Assembly: GCA_964035575.1 (NCBI GenBank)
Contig: OZ037888.1
Span: 992,001 to 1,056,000 of the forward strand
From: Rhynchopus sp. YZ270_cl-10
Lineage: Eukaryota; Euglenozoa; Diplonemea; Diplonemida; Diplonemidae
Direction: 5' to 3'
Length of the DNA stretch: 64,000 nucleotides
Below, piece by piece: positions 52,886 through 62,849 of the stretch. Positions within the stretch are counted from its first letter, which is position 1, and each line of letters opens with the position of its first letter. The notes under the pieces are model-generated. The model had not been told where the DNA came from, made no database searches, and saw only the letters and a program-made list of their open reading frames with translations. The position numbers and the translations under genes are program-made.

Positions 52886-53399
52886 GGAGTTGGTAAAAAA
52901 GAACTTTGTTGGATGTAGAGTGCACTTTAGATGAGGGGGGTCCGAGTTGAACGTTTTTGGTGCACCAATAAAAGATGCAACTCCCGAATCAGGACACCCG
53001 AGTTATGTGAAGTGCGTTTTGCATAATGCAATACGTGGTGGTATCTAATGAGGAGATACGTTGAGGGAAAATATTGTAAACAAAAAGTAAACCAGTATAA
53101 CAAAAAAGAACAACAAAAAGTATGAGGGAAAAGGTGCAATAATTGGGGGTGGGGTTTGGGGTTTTTCCCCTTGTATTGTATTTGTTTTATGTACCTCCCC
53201 TCTCCCCCCCGGTGGAAATTGTGTGACAATGAAGTACTCTCTGTGAGTGCCTTCAGCTTTGAAGATTTTTCATATTTTACGAAGAAAAAATGTTTTAAGC
53301 AGTGTTCGAGAAGAATAAACGAGGAGGCAGACGGGAAGGGACGGGGATGTGCTGCACAGTTGTACCAAACGACGCAGTTTTTTTTCCAGGCCTAAACCA

Positions 53400-53482
53400 C
53401 GAAATAGACTGCATGCCTGGGGGTTCACCCCGGTACAGCCGGTTATGTACCAAGGTACACTGTAACGAGCGGGGTTTTTGTA
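53400..53482. repeat. dispersed repeat GAAATRGAT.., copy near coiled-coil gene B
   Basis: GAAATAGACTGCATGCCTGG, a TTCACCCCGGTACAGCCGG segment and GTACCAAGGTACACTGTAAC match the repeats at 14831 and 25396 in order and spacing, with small deletions. Confidence 0.6.
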
Positions 53483-53496
53483 GGTCAACTATTATT

Positions 53497-53611
53497 GAGG
53501 TGACTAAGCACGAGAGCCCACAAAAAAGATTGATGAATAACCAATGTTCAAAACATTAAGTAATCTAATCAGACTAAGCACGAGAGGCTTGGGATCATCT
53601 TATAAACTTTT
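53497..53611 (+). repeat. two-box CTAAGCACGAGAG repeat
   Basis: AGGTGACTAAGCACGAGAG occurs at 53498, and TAATCAGACTAAGCACGAGA with GGCTTGGGATCATCTTATAA at 53566. The design parallels 42381-42547. The second box keeps the CTAAGC/GCTTGG stem with one G-T pair. Confidence 0.55.
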
Positions 53612-54708
53612 CTATTAAGTTGACTTAGGTGAGGCTTCGTTTCCAACCTTTATTTCCTCTTTTTTTCTTTGATACAGAGTATCTGTGGCAATAGCTGGTG
53701 TCTCCTTTCTGCTTTTAATTGAATGCATTTGGGTTGTTATGATGGAGAAGGGGGAGGGTCTGAGACAGCAGTAGCGTTGCGGCCCTGTCTGGTTGAACCG
53801 TCCCCAGTTCCCCAATTGTATTGTGTTCGTTTTAGGAGTGACGAGCTGGCACATTGTGTGCTTCTGTGTCAAACTCAACCGAGGAATATTTGCTCATTTT
53901 TTTTTTTTAGGGTACTTCTTTAGCACCCTCTGTACCTTCTTTTCATTAGAAAAGAATGTATATGAAACAATTTTTTTGAATTGCAACGGGAAAACCAAGA
54001 TTTGCACTTTCAACTTCTCTTTGTTTTAGTTTTAAAGTCACAAATTGCAATGTCGTACCGTAAGTTATCCATTCATGTGTGCGTTTTTCTCTCTAGTTTT
54101 AACCGTGCAAGTATTCTTTTCGCGACACCACGATACACGTCGTGTGTGGCAATCCACAGTATGTATTAAAAAGGACTTTTTCATAACTTTGTAACCTCTT
54201 TGCTTTTAACCAAGATGTCTACGTCATGTACCATCCCTCTGCATGACACAGCATCTTATTTTTCTCTACTTTTCAAAAAAGAACAAAAATAAACTCCCCC
54301 CCCCTATGTACTACTGCAGTCCCCCCTCCCCCTACTTCCCCCCATCGATATCGAACGAAATAAAACACAGTTTTTTTTTTTCCCTCAAAATTTTCTCAAA
54401 ACCACCCCCCCCCCCCTCTGTCCCCCTTCCTCTCCGCCCCCTTATCTCCTGATCCTTCTCCAGGTAGAAAAAAGAAGAAAAAAGATATAAAACACTTCGA
54501 AAAACAATAATAACATTACCCCAAACCTCAGCAAACCATGCTGTAAGAGGGAATCTTTGTTTTTTTTTTTCTTCTTAAAAAACACGCCCATACCCCCTCC
54601 TCTTAACCCCTCCCTCTCTCTCTCTCTCCACCCCCTTATCTCTATTCTTCGGTGCACTGTTGGGTATTTTCAAGACATATTTTATTTATTCTCATTCATT
54701 CTCTTTAA

Positions 54709-57700
54709 ATGGACGCACTACGACCCTCTGAAGTCCCTGATGCGTTAAAGCAATTTGTGGATCATGATGTAGTGTACATCCGTTTTATGGACAAGGTGAG
54801 TTCTAAGAAGAAACGGCAACGGCGTGTGGTCGCAATATCAGGTTCCAACATCGTTCTTGCTGACCCAAAAAATGGGTCCGTAAAACGGTTTTTTACGAGC
54901 GCAGATATATCAGGAGTTTCTTGGCAGGATGTTCCAGCACAAAAGGGGGCAGAACGGCATGTAGTATTTCAGGTTTCTGGCGAGCATGACTTAGCTCTGT
55001 CTCAAGTAGATGACCGGAGGAACGCAAGCTATGCTCACGCGACGGACCCAGAATTGGTCGATAAAATTGCGGCGTGGGTGAAGGCGACGACGGGGCGTGA
55101 TATTCCTGTAGTGAAGGTGCCGATACAGAGAGATATTATCGCAGAATCGGACCGTGCAAGGAAGCCTGGCTACGACGAGAAGAGGGATAGACAGTTCAAA
55201 GAGATTCACGAGGCAGCCAAACGCCGTCGCGCAGAACGCCAACAACAACAACAACAACAACAACAACAACCTCCACCACCCCCACCAGCCGCAGCCCCTG
55301 CAGCGCCCATCCCAACCCCACAACTCCACCCCGCCACACCAACGACTGAGGCCTCCGTCAGAGCGGAATCAGAGCTGGCCCCCCCGATGTCTCAGTACCC
55401 CTCGCATGGGACTGCGCAGGGGGTGCCGCAAGAGTCTGTTGTGGGGAACGATTCGGCCGCGTTTCAGGGAGCGTCTCGCCAGCAGAGTTCGGTGGGTGCT
55501 GGGGAGGTGGTGGCGGCGGTGGCGTCAGAGATTATGACGCAGAGTGGGGTGGGACGGCCGCCTAGTAGCCGTGGTGTAGGAGGGGGAGGGGGAGGGGGAG
55601 GAACACCACACAGGTCGCAGCAGTACTCCTTTTCGCACCCAGGGAGTTCGTCCCCGACACCTCAGGTGGTGGCCTCGCCTGTGCGGCATTCGGTCGCGTT
55701 GTCGGCGTGGAATGAGAGCCCCAGGGTGTTGCCCGCACCGGTGCAGCCGTATGTGGCAAAGCATGACGTCGCGTTGTCGCCGCTGTCTGTGGCGTCGGAG
55801 AGAAAGGTAGTGCACCCGACACCGCAGGAGTTGTTGAACCCCGTGATGGAGAGGCTGCACGCACAGCAGCTGAATATGATGCAGATGCACGAAACGATGT
55901 TGGAGCAGCAGAACCAAGCGAGAGTCCAGATGGAGCAGCTACGACGCCAGCAAGAAGCGCAGCAGGAGCAGATTTCGATGAACGATCGGAACGTTTCGAC
56001 GGCAGCCGAGACGCGGATTCAGGAACTGGAAGGGCAGCTGCAGCGGCTGACCACAGTAATGGCGCAGATGCATCAGGAGTTAGAGCAGGCCAAGCGCGAG
56101 CCCCCACAACAGATCATCGCACCTCCCCTCAGCCCCGCCTACGAACAGCACCACCACCACCACCACATGCATATGTCCCCAACACCACCAAGCCCGCTGC
56201 CCCTCCCCTACCAACCCTCCCCGTCCCCTCGCTCCTACGGAACCACCTCCATGGGTGACCCTTACGTCAGCCATCTGCAGGCAGCTGGCCACACGGTGCT
56301 GCCCTTAGCAGCAGTGCGGGAGGAGGTTGTGGATGGAAGGTTGCCAGAGGCGCAGGTCATCCCTGCAGGGAAGTATGTTGGGCCCTTTCCGATGAACAGC
56401 CCGGTGACAGTCACGCACGATGAGGGGGGGAACACTCAGGTGCACGTTGCCTCGCCTGGGCGGCAGTATGTGGCGACCCCTGGGAGGCATGAAGCAACCC
56501 CGGTGAACGTTCCGATGGGAATGGAGAGCGTGCCGGAGGGTGTGGTGCTGCACCAGACGGCACCGCCAGAGTCGCCGCCGCTGTCGCCGAGGGAGAGGGG
56601 TGTGCTGAGAGGGTCGCCTGCGGTGTCGTTGATGCCGAAGGAGACGGGAGGGGGAGGAGGGGTGCCGGTGGTGCTGGAGACGCCAACGAAGCAGATGGAG
56701 GAGTACCTGCAGAAGTTGTGTTTGGAGGCGTCGCAGCGTGTGGTGCAGGGGCAGGGGTTTCCGGAGGTGCAGGGGATGGAGGAGGTGCAGATGCAGCTGC
56801 CGATGCAAGGGCAAGGGCAAGGGCAGGAGCAGCTGCATGTGGCGCAGGAGGTGCAGGAGCAAGTGCCAGAGATGCAAGGTGACATCGTGCAAGTGCACCC
56901 CACCCCCTCGCACGCCCACTCCACCCCACCCCGTGTAGTGCAGCACTATGAAAGCCACGGTGGCGTCTCCTTGGAAGACAGCCTCCCGTCCAAGATGCTC
57001 AGTGAGGACTTTGCGAATGTATGAGGGGGGGGGTTTTATTTGTGCTTTTTTTGACTTTTTGTCAAATACCAAAATATTCCAGGCACCTTCGTACCCACAC
57101 ACGGCGCAGCCGCAGCACCCAAGCGTCACGCAGATGGACGGTGTTCCCACACATCCGGTTACCAGCACACCGTATATCGGGGCAGTATGCTGCACCTCCA
57201 CCTCTACCTCCACCCCCCTTTTTTATTTCTCCCCCCGACCGTTGCACTTTCAACTTCTCATCTTTTTCCCAATTGCGGGTTCCCAGTTAATCCTTCCTCA
57301 AGCTTAGGTGGGTCATTTTACGAACTTAGTATTCGCAACATTACCCTCCATCAACCCACCACAGTCGCCTTTGGATGAAGCCCTGCGCCGTGCCCAGCAG
57401 ACGACAACCACAACGAAGGCAAGCCGTATCGCAAACGCTGGCAGACAGCAGACCGCACAGCTCGTTGCCATGTCCCCTGGGGTGGGGCGCACGCCGGTGC
57501 CGCAGAGCGTTGCCGTGCCTCAGGGGTTTGAGAGCCCGCCGCCGGTGGTGCCGTCTGTGGCTCCTCAGGCGCGTACCCCGCAGCTTGCCTTTCCGCAGCA
57601 CAATACCTTTGAGCAGGAACAGCAACAACAACAGAGCACAGTGCTGGCGCAGCTTGCGAAGTTGCAGCAGATTCAGTCGCTGCAGACGCCTTGGGGTGGG

Positions 57701-58429
57701 TCGTTTGCACCGAGCATGTCGTCACCCCCAAGGGCGTCGACTATCGTGCATGGTAATGTGCATGGCAACGTTGTGCACCCAGCGACAGACGGGATCCGCG
57801 CTGGTGCAGAAGAGTTGCAGCATCAAATCGCGGCGACGCACAGCGAAATGAAGGATTTTTTGAGTGCGGAGATGTCGAAACTGAGTGTCGCGATTCAACA
57901 GAGCCAGGCGCCGTCCCATCGACAGTCCGTCCCGATGCCGAGACAGACGCCGGGGCCTACCCCTGGGGTGGCATCCCTCCCTCTCTCTGGGCGTGCAGTG
58001 TGGGATGTGTCGCCCCAGCCTGCGTACACCCCACAGCCGCGCGCCGCAGTGGTGGAAGGTGCACGGCTCTTCAAAGAGTCGCTTGCGGACATAGAGAAGG
58101 CGGACCGTGCAATGCACTTTGCGGAGGCGCTCTCAGTGCTCTCCATGGACGCATTGCTGACGGTGTTGAACGATTTTGTGCCGACGCACCTCAAACACAA
58201 CCTCGAGCACAACTGGCGCAGCATCATCACACAGTACCAAACCAAGGCAAGAGAGCGGCTCCACGCAAGGGAACAGGCACTCGCCTCGCAGCTTTACCAG
58301 CAGCAGGCTCGTGGTGGGCTGGGAGGTGTGGGAGGAGGAGTGCCCGGCTGGACACACGAAAAGGGGTCCTCCCCCCAAAGGCCCCGTGGAGGGGCACCAC
58401 TCTCTTTCATGGGTGCACATATGGGGTAG
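54709..58429 (+). CDS. PH-like domain, Gln-rich coiled-coil protein (two exons, about 1124 aa)
   Basis: Exon 1 is 54709-57018 and the proposed exon 2 is 57365-58429; without splicing the first frame stops at 57024 (771 aa). Residues about 15-135 (VVYIRFMDKVSSKKKRQRRV.., then beta-rich sequence and a final helix) look like a PH-like fold of the kind found in euglenozoan cytoskeletal proteins. A basic helix follows, then a poly-Gln/poly-Pro tract (about 178-195), Gly-rich linkers, a coiled coil at about 385-465 (MEQLRRQQEAQQEQ type), a His run (about 483-490), and a Gln/Met/Val-rich C-terminal part of exon 1. Exon 2 adds SPLDEALRRAQQTTTTTK, Pro/Gln-rich sequence, a conserved-looking helical region (about 265-320 of its own frame, EGARLFKESLADIEKADRAM) and a Gly-rich end. 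The start follows a CT-rich tract. If the intron is wrong, two separate genes are present. Confidence 0.7.
57019..57364 (+). other. probable 346-bp intron in the PH-like gene
   Basis: The donor GTATGA directly follows codon AAT and overlaps the apparent stop. The acceptor ACCACAG precedes TCGCCTTTGGAT. Phase 0 joins two frames of similar Pro/Gln-rich composition. The interval is T/C-rich and carries the dispersed GCACTTTCAACTTCTC motif (57238). Alternatives are acceptors at AAGCTTAG (57307) or a trans-splice start for a separate gene. Confidence 0.55.
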
Positions 58430-59158
58430 AGTGAACGTCTTCAAATATCCTTTTTTGTGATTTTTTTCCCCCCAAAAAAAAAGCAGTGGTGCAGAGGTTG
58501 CCTCTCTCTTACTCAAACGAAAAAGGTTTTTCAGTGACAGCACACTGGCTTGTGGTTCTGTGTTTGTTGCTGTTGCGGAATATCTAAGCTTTTTTTGGCG
58601 TAGCATTGCGAAGTTTTTTTTTGTTTTTTTTAGGATGCCACAAAATCAGTGGTCACGTTCCTTATGACGCATGCGTTCTCTCTCTCCAGCCAAACTTCTC
58701 TCGTTTGCTTTCTTGTGTACGTTTTTTGATTTATTTATGAGACAGAGGGAAATGACTGTACTGTGCTTACAGTTTTCTTGTCGGTAACTCCCTGAGGTGC
58801 GGCACTCCAGGGGGGTTCGATAACCCCGCGGAGTGTCAGTGCCTGCGTCCCAGAGGCGTTTGCACCCTTTTTTTTCTTCTTTTTTTTGAACAAAGAGTCT
58901 TGTTTCATCCCTAGAATATCCCAGGGTGGGGTTTGTGTCCGCAACTTCCCATCATCTCCTTCCCTGTACGTCCTTTCTCGTGTCAACTAGTTTAGAAAGT
59001 CTGTGTCCACCCAGGCACGTAACGTTGTCTTTTTGTGCTTTTGTATAATTTTATTTTTTGTTTTGAGGTGACCAAGCATCTGAAGCTTAGGTTCTTATAA
59101 AAAATTTTTATGAGATCTGCGTGCACGACGAGGCACACCCATCTTGACAAAAATTTTC
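58430..59158. other. intergenic stretch
   Basis: No gene is seen. There is a shortened GTGCCTGCGTCCCAGAGGCG motif near 58837 and a GGTGACCAAGCATCTGAAGC hairpin repeat near 59066. A GTGC/GCAC hairpin (GTGCACGACGAGGCAC) near 59120 is followed by a T tract. Confidence 0.5.
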
Positions 59159-59160
59159 TA

Positions 59161-60090
59161 TCAGTCCTATTCGTGGTCATTTACCCCCCCCCCTTTGGGT
59201 CGGTGAACCGGAAATTTTGGAAATAAGGGGGTAAAATAAGGGGGGGGGGGTAAATGAGGGGGTAAGGGGGGGGGGTAAATTACCATGTTATGGGTTAGGT
59301 CATGTTTTTGGGTGGGAAGGGGGGACTTTTTCATACACGGTGGGGTAAAATTTTGCACAACACAGTGTGACGACACATGCTCTCATGACAAATGTGTCAT
59401 CTGAAAAAAATTCCTCACTTCCTTGCGACATCGCAAGCAGTCATGCATCATGGATCCACATCATCCACATCATCTTTCTGCCCGTGCCTGAACCATGACT
59501 GGTCAGGGATCACGGTGTTGCCTCAGATTCCGTGAGGTGTCCCAAACGTATCGCCCACGCAGCACAAACGTACCCACCTGCACCCATCTACCTGCACACG
59601 TGATGTAAAACAGGGTGAAAGATTATTTGCACTTTACCCCTTTCCTCATTTCGAGCTTGTCTCCAGCTTCAAATCAGACGAGTCCTACAGTCTCCGGATG
59701 TACGACCCGCTGAACACATCAGCCCCTCCCAGCAAACCATAAAACAAAACAGGTATGCGCTGCACTAAGTGAAACTATTACCCCATAATTACACGCCAGG
59801 TGGTGTTTTGCCACTCGTTCCCTGAACCCCCTCGCTTCGCTCGTGGGTTTAGGTCACTCGTGACAAAACACCACCTGGCGTGTTGCGGCGATAATTACCC
59901 AAAAATTACCTGGTGGCTGGTACTTTACCCCCCCAGGGGGGTAAAGTACCAGCCACAACAGGGTATTATAAGGGGGGGGGGTAAATTACCATGTTATTTT
60001 GGCCTGAACCGTTTTTTTCTGAAAAAGGGGGTAAAATAAGGGGGGGGGGTAAATTTAGGGGGGGGGGTAAATGACCACGAATAGGACTGA
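59161..60090. mobile_element. 930-bp TIR element with TA duplication and nested palindromes
   Basis: TCAGTCCTATTCGTGGTCAT at the left is matched by its exact complement at the right end, and both sides are flanked by TA. The interior contains repeated GGGGGGGGGTAAAT blocks and direct repeats of GTAAATTACCATGTTAT (near 59273 and 59981). Two palindromes are visible: ACACGCCAGGTGGTGTTTTG against its complement (about 59790-59885), and GTGGCTGGTACTTTACCCCC against its complement (about 59911-59958). No transposase is visible. A Tc1/mariner-type origin fits the TA. Confidence 0.75.
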
Positions 60091-60636
60091 TATTTTTTTA
60101 TTGCTGTTTTCCCCCCTGAATTATCCCCACCTCCCCCCTGTATTTAGATTATTTTCTTCTTTGATTACCATACTATTCTGACATAAGCCACAAAAAATAG
60201 CACTCACTCCCACCCACCCTTTTTTAAAAAAACTGAGAAGCCGAGTCTCTAATAAAACCACACAATCTACACAATACACACCCCCCCACCAGGACATTTT
60301 TCTTAGTGAGACATCAACAGGAATTCGCTATCTCAACAAAGAAGTGCACCTACCTCTCAACTTACAAAGTACTACAATGAAATACAATACAAAACAAACA
60401 GAGTAGCAAAAACAAAAAACAATAGTGGAGAATAGTGGAGCACACTCTAGGGTGGCTACATTAATACAACCAAGTTTTCAAAAACAAACAAACAAACTTT
60501 CAAACCCCCACCAGGATTAAAAAAAAACCTCCAACTTCTACACCTTTTCACAATGAGATGACCAAAAACAAATTGAGTTATCTTTGTTGAAACTTCTAAT
60601 TCCCCCTTCCCCTCTGGGTTTTCCCCTCCCCCTATT
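60091..60636. other. intergenic stretch with A-tailed repeat
   Basis: No gene is seen. ACTACAATGAAATACAATAC and the following segment repeat a sequence near 5112. An A-tailed GGTGGCTACATTAATACAAC repeat lies at about 60424-60495. A C/T-rich tract ends just before the next ATG. Confidence 0.5.
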
Positions 60637-61206
60637 ATGTCCTCCCCCGACAGCTCCATCCCCGGGGAATGGGAGCAAGGCAGGGCTGAGCTTGTATTAG
60701 TCTTCGTATTGGTGTCCTTGGGGATATGCGGCTTGGCGATGTGTTTTTGTATTTGGATTGTGAGACAGAGTGATCACTATTTGGATGCATGGCTTTGTCG
60801 GAGCGATGAGGACGGCTGTCTTGACACTCGATCCTGCTATATGACGGTTAAAGTGTGTACTGCAGTGAAATCATGTGAGTGTGCTGACGACAGCGACACT
60901 GATGACTCTGACGAAGCGCATCACGGTGAGGACGCTGCAGCCATACAAAACATCCGCAGGCTGGAACGCCCGCCCCCTCTTGCCCCACCACCCATAGGGG
61001 CGACAGCAACAAGCCCACCACCACGGTACTCTCCAACACATGCCCCAGCACCACTATCAGAAAGACCTGCAGAGGCAGGGGTGGGGACACGAACACCCGA
61101 GACACCAACACTCATAGCAGCAGCAGATGTGACCACAGCGACAAGGTATGCGAAAAGGAGAAAAAGGGAGGTGAAGTATCGTTATGGTAGCATCAGAGAG
61201 ATGTGA
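60637..61206 (+). CDS. small single-pass membrane protein (189 aa)
   Basis: The start ATG at 60637 follows a C/T-rich tract. A hydrophobic segment at residues 19-42 (LVLVFVLVSLGICGLAMCFC..) is preceded by an acidic N-terminus and followed by RQSD. A Cys-containing acidic region (WLCRSDEDGCLDTRSC, then CECADDSDTDDSDEAHH) covers about 50-100. A Pro-rich stretch (PPPLAPPPIGATATSPPP) follows, and the end is basic (AKRRKREVKYRYGSIREM). No family is recognised. Composition and codon bias look coding, and the frame is the only long one here. It could also be one exon of a larger gene. Confidence 0.6.
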   Translation: MSSPDSSIPGEWEQGRAELVLVFVLVSLGICGLAMCFCIWIVRQSDHYLDAWLCRSDEDGCLDTRSCYMTVKVCTAVKSCECADDSDTDDSDEAHHGEDAAAIQNIRRLERPPPLAPPPIGATATSPPPRYSPTHAPAPLSERPAEAGVGTRTPETPTLIAAADVTTATRYAKRRKREVKYRYGSIREM

Positions 61207-62415
61207 AAGGGGGGTACGTTTTGAGGCGGGTTTGCAGAAATAATGAATGCATTGGTGGAGAGGTGGCAAATTGAAATAGGGAATTAAATCTGGGTACTTC
61301 TAGGTGAAGAATGAGAGGCTTGTGTTTCATCTCTCTTTTTTTTCTTGATGGGGGGAAATATGGGTTACCATTTTCTCTATTTTTTTTGTTTTCCTCAAAA
61401 AAAAAATAAATCCTGCAGTGGCCACGATGCGTTGTCTCAGTGAAAGAAAATAGAACGGGGTTGATGCAGGCAGCAGCAACAGCAAGCCTAACATAATAGA
61501 GTGGGGGTGGTGTGTGCGGGGGGAGGGGGGTGGATTTTTTTTCAGTGTCTCTGTCCGCCGAGGCTTGCACTGTCAACTTCACTTATTTTTTTTCTTTGTG
61601 GGTCAGCTCTCTCTGCGTCCGCCTATAGCCGGATGTTGCGGTTTTACACTTTCATCTTCTCTTTATATGAGAGCAAAATCAATAGCAATAGCAATAGCAA
61701 GAGAGAGAGAGAATGCCTTCACAAGCTCCCCCACTGGCAATTTCTCAGGGGAGGCATTTGAAAGTAGATTTTTTTGTTTCGTGTATTTTCCCCCGCCCCC
61801 ACCACCCCCTTTTTTTCTCTCGCACAATGTGATCTACCACCTTAGACCGAAACCGCTCTCCCCCCCGGAGCACCTCTTTGGGCGGGGTCACCGGGTCCGT
61901 CACCAGTTTCGGCCCTGTTCGTCCCGTGGCGGTGTCGCTCTGTCGTACTGTTGTGACCCATTTCGTCCCTGTTCGTCCCTTTTTGTCGTAGATGTACCCT
62001 CTTTCTCCCTTCTGTCGTCCCGATTCGCCCCGTTTTGTCCCCATGTGTAGGTGATGTTGTCTTTGTTGTTGTTCTATTTTCGGCAATGCCGAAAATTGCT
62101 CAATCGTTGTGCACTTTCACAATTTCCCCACGTAGGGACGGTGGCATCTGTAGGTGTTGCGTCCGTTGAGGATGGTCAGTGAGGGAGTTGTTGTTCAGTT
62201 GGAAGCTAACTGGGGTTGTCGTATTTGGGGAACAATGTTCGTTATTTGATTGCATTATATTCCAGAGACTGCGTGGTCACTCGACCCAGTGAACTTGATC
62301 TCTTCTAGAGGGCGGTTCGGTGGAGCTCTTTCAGGTCCTGCTGCGCTCGGTCCAGAGAGCTGCGTTGCGTAGCTGCAATTCTTCGTTCCACACAATGCTG
62401 GTCAAAAGGTCATCT
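61207..62415. other. intergenic stretch
   Basis: No gene is supported. GCACTGTCAACTTCAC (near 61567) and ACACTTTCATCTTCTC (near 61646) motifs occur, and TTTCGTCCCTGTTCGTCCC-type repeats lie at about 61905-62040. The A/G-rich CAATAGCAATAGCAAGAG near 61681 is low complexity. Confidence 0.5.
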
Positions 62416-62625
62416 TCACGCTGAGGCACGGGTACCACCGGAGGCTTGGGGCTTGGTGCAGAACTCGCAGATGATTGTCTTCCTTGGGTGCGGATGGTTG
62501 TCTCCGTGAATTCTTCCATCTTCCTCACAGAAAAAATCAACACCTCGCAATGGCTTCCATGGCACGCGTGTGTTATTCTTCTTGATGACCCATTTTTCCT
62601 TCAAATTTTGCAGACGTTTTTCCAA
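62416..62625 (-). CDS. possible small Cys/His protein or exon, unrecognised
   Basis: On the minus strand this 69-residue frame reads as compositionally normal protein with GVDFFCEEDGRIHGDNHPHP and ICEFCTKPQ, a possible zinc-binding pattern. An overlapping frame at 62331-62543 is also Ser/Pro/Glu rich. It would be the only minus-strand host gene in the window. It may instead be a fragment of an old mobile-element gene. No family is recognised. Confidence 0.25.
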   Translation of the reverse strand: MEKRLQNLKEKWVIKKNNTRVPWKPLRGVDFFCEEDGRIHGDNHPHPRKTIICEFCTKPQASGGTRASA

Positions 62626-62694
62626 AATGGCACATCAACGTTTTAAAATTCTGGGCAACATTCTGCGATCGGAGTAGACTTACTGCTGCCCAAA

Positions 62695-62846
62695 CACCAC
62701 CACCCTTTCACCACCCTTTCACCACCCTTTCACCCTACAGAGAGTCAACCCGAGGGACTCCCCTCAGGTATCTCATTCCAATTGAGCCTCACAGCCCCCT
62801 CATTACACCCCCACCGTCTCCGAGAGAGCGCGGAACACCTTTTCAG
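62695..62846 (+). promoter_or_regulatory. candidate splice-acceptor region upstream of the P4-ATPase gene
   Basis: Four near-repeats of CACCACCCTTT form a pyrimidine-rich tract ending CCCTACAG at 62740. A second CAG (ACCTTTTCAG) ends at 62846, four bases before the ATG. Either could be a cis- or trans-splice acceptor. Confidence 0.4.
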
Positions 62847-62849
62847 GCG

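Larger units (their letters stand above)
52886..54708. other. intergenic stretch with dispersed repeats
   Basis: No gene is seen. It contains the GAAATAGACTGCATGCC repeat at 53400-53482, the two-box hairpin repeat at 53497-53611, a GCACTTTCAACTTCTC motif near 53998, poly-C/T tracts, and a CT-rich region at 54600-54640 that probably serves as a splice-acceptor tract for the next gene. Confidence 0.55.

Noticed and set aside
61514..62050. 178-residue Phe/Pro/Ser-rich frame
   Set aside because: Low complexity with poly-Phe and poly-Pro from T and C tracts; overlapping dispersed motifs explain it better.
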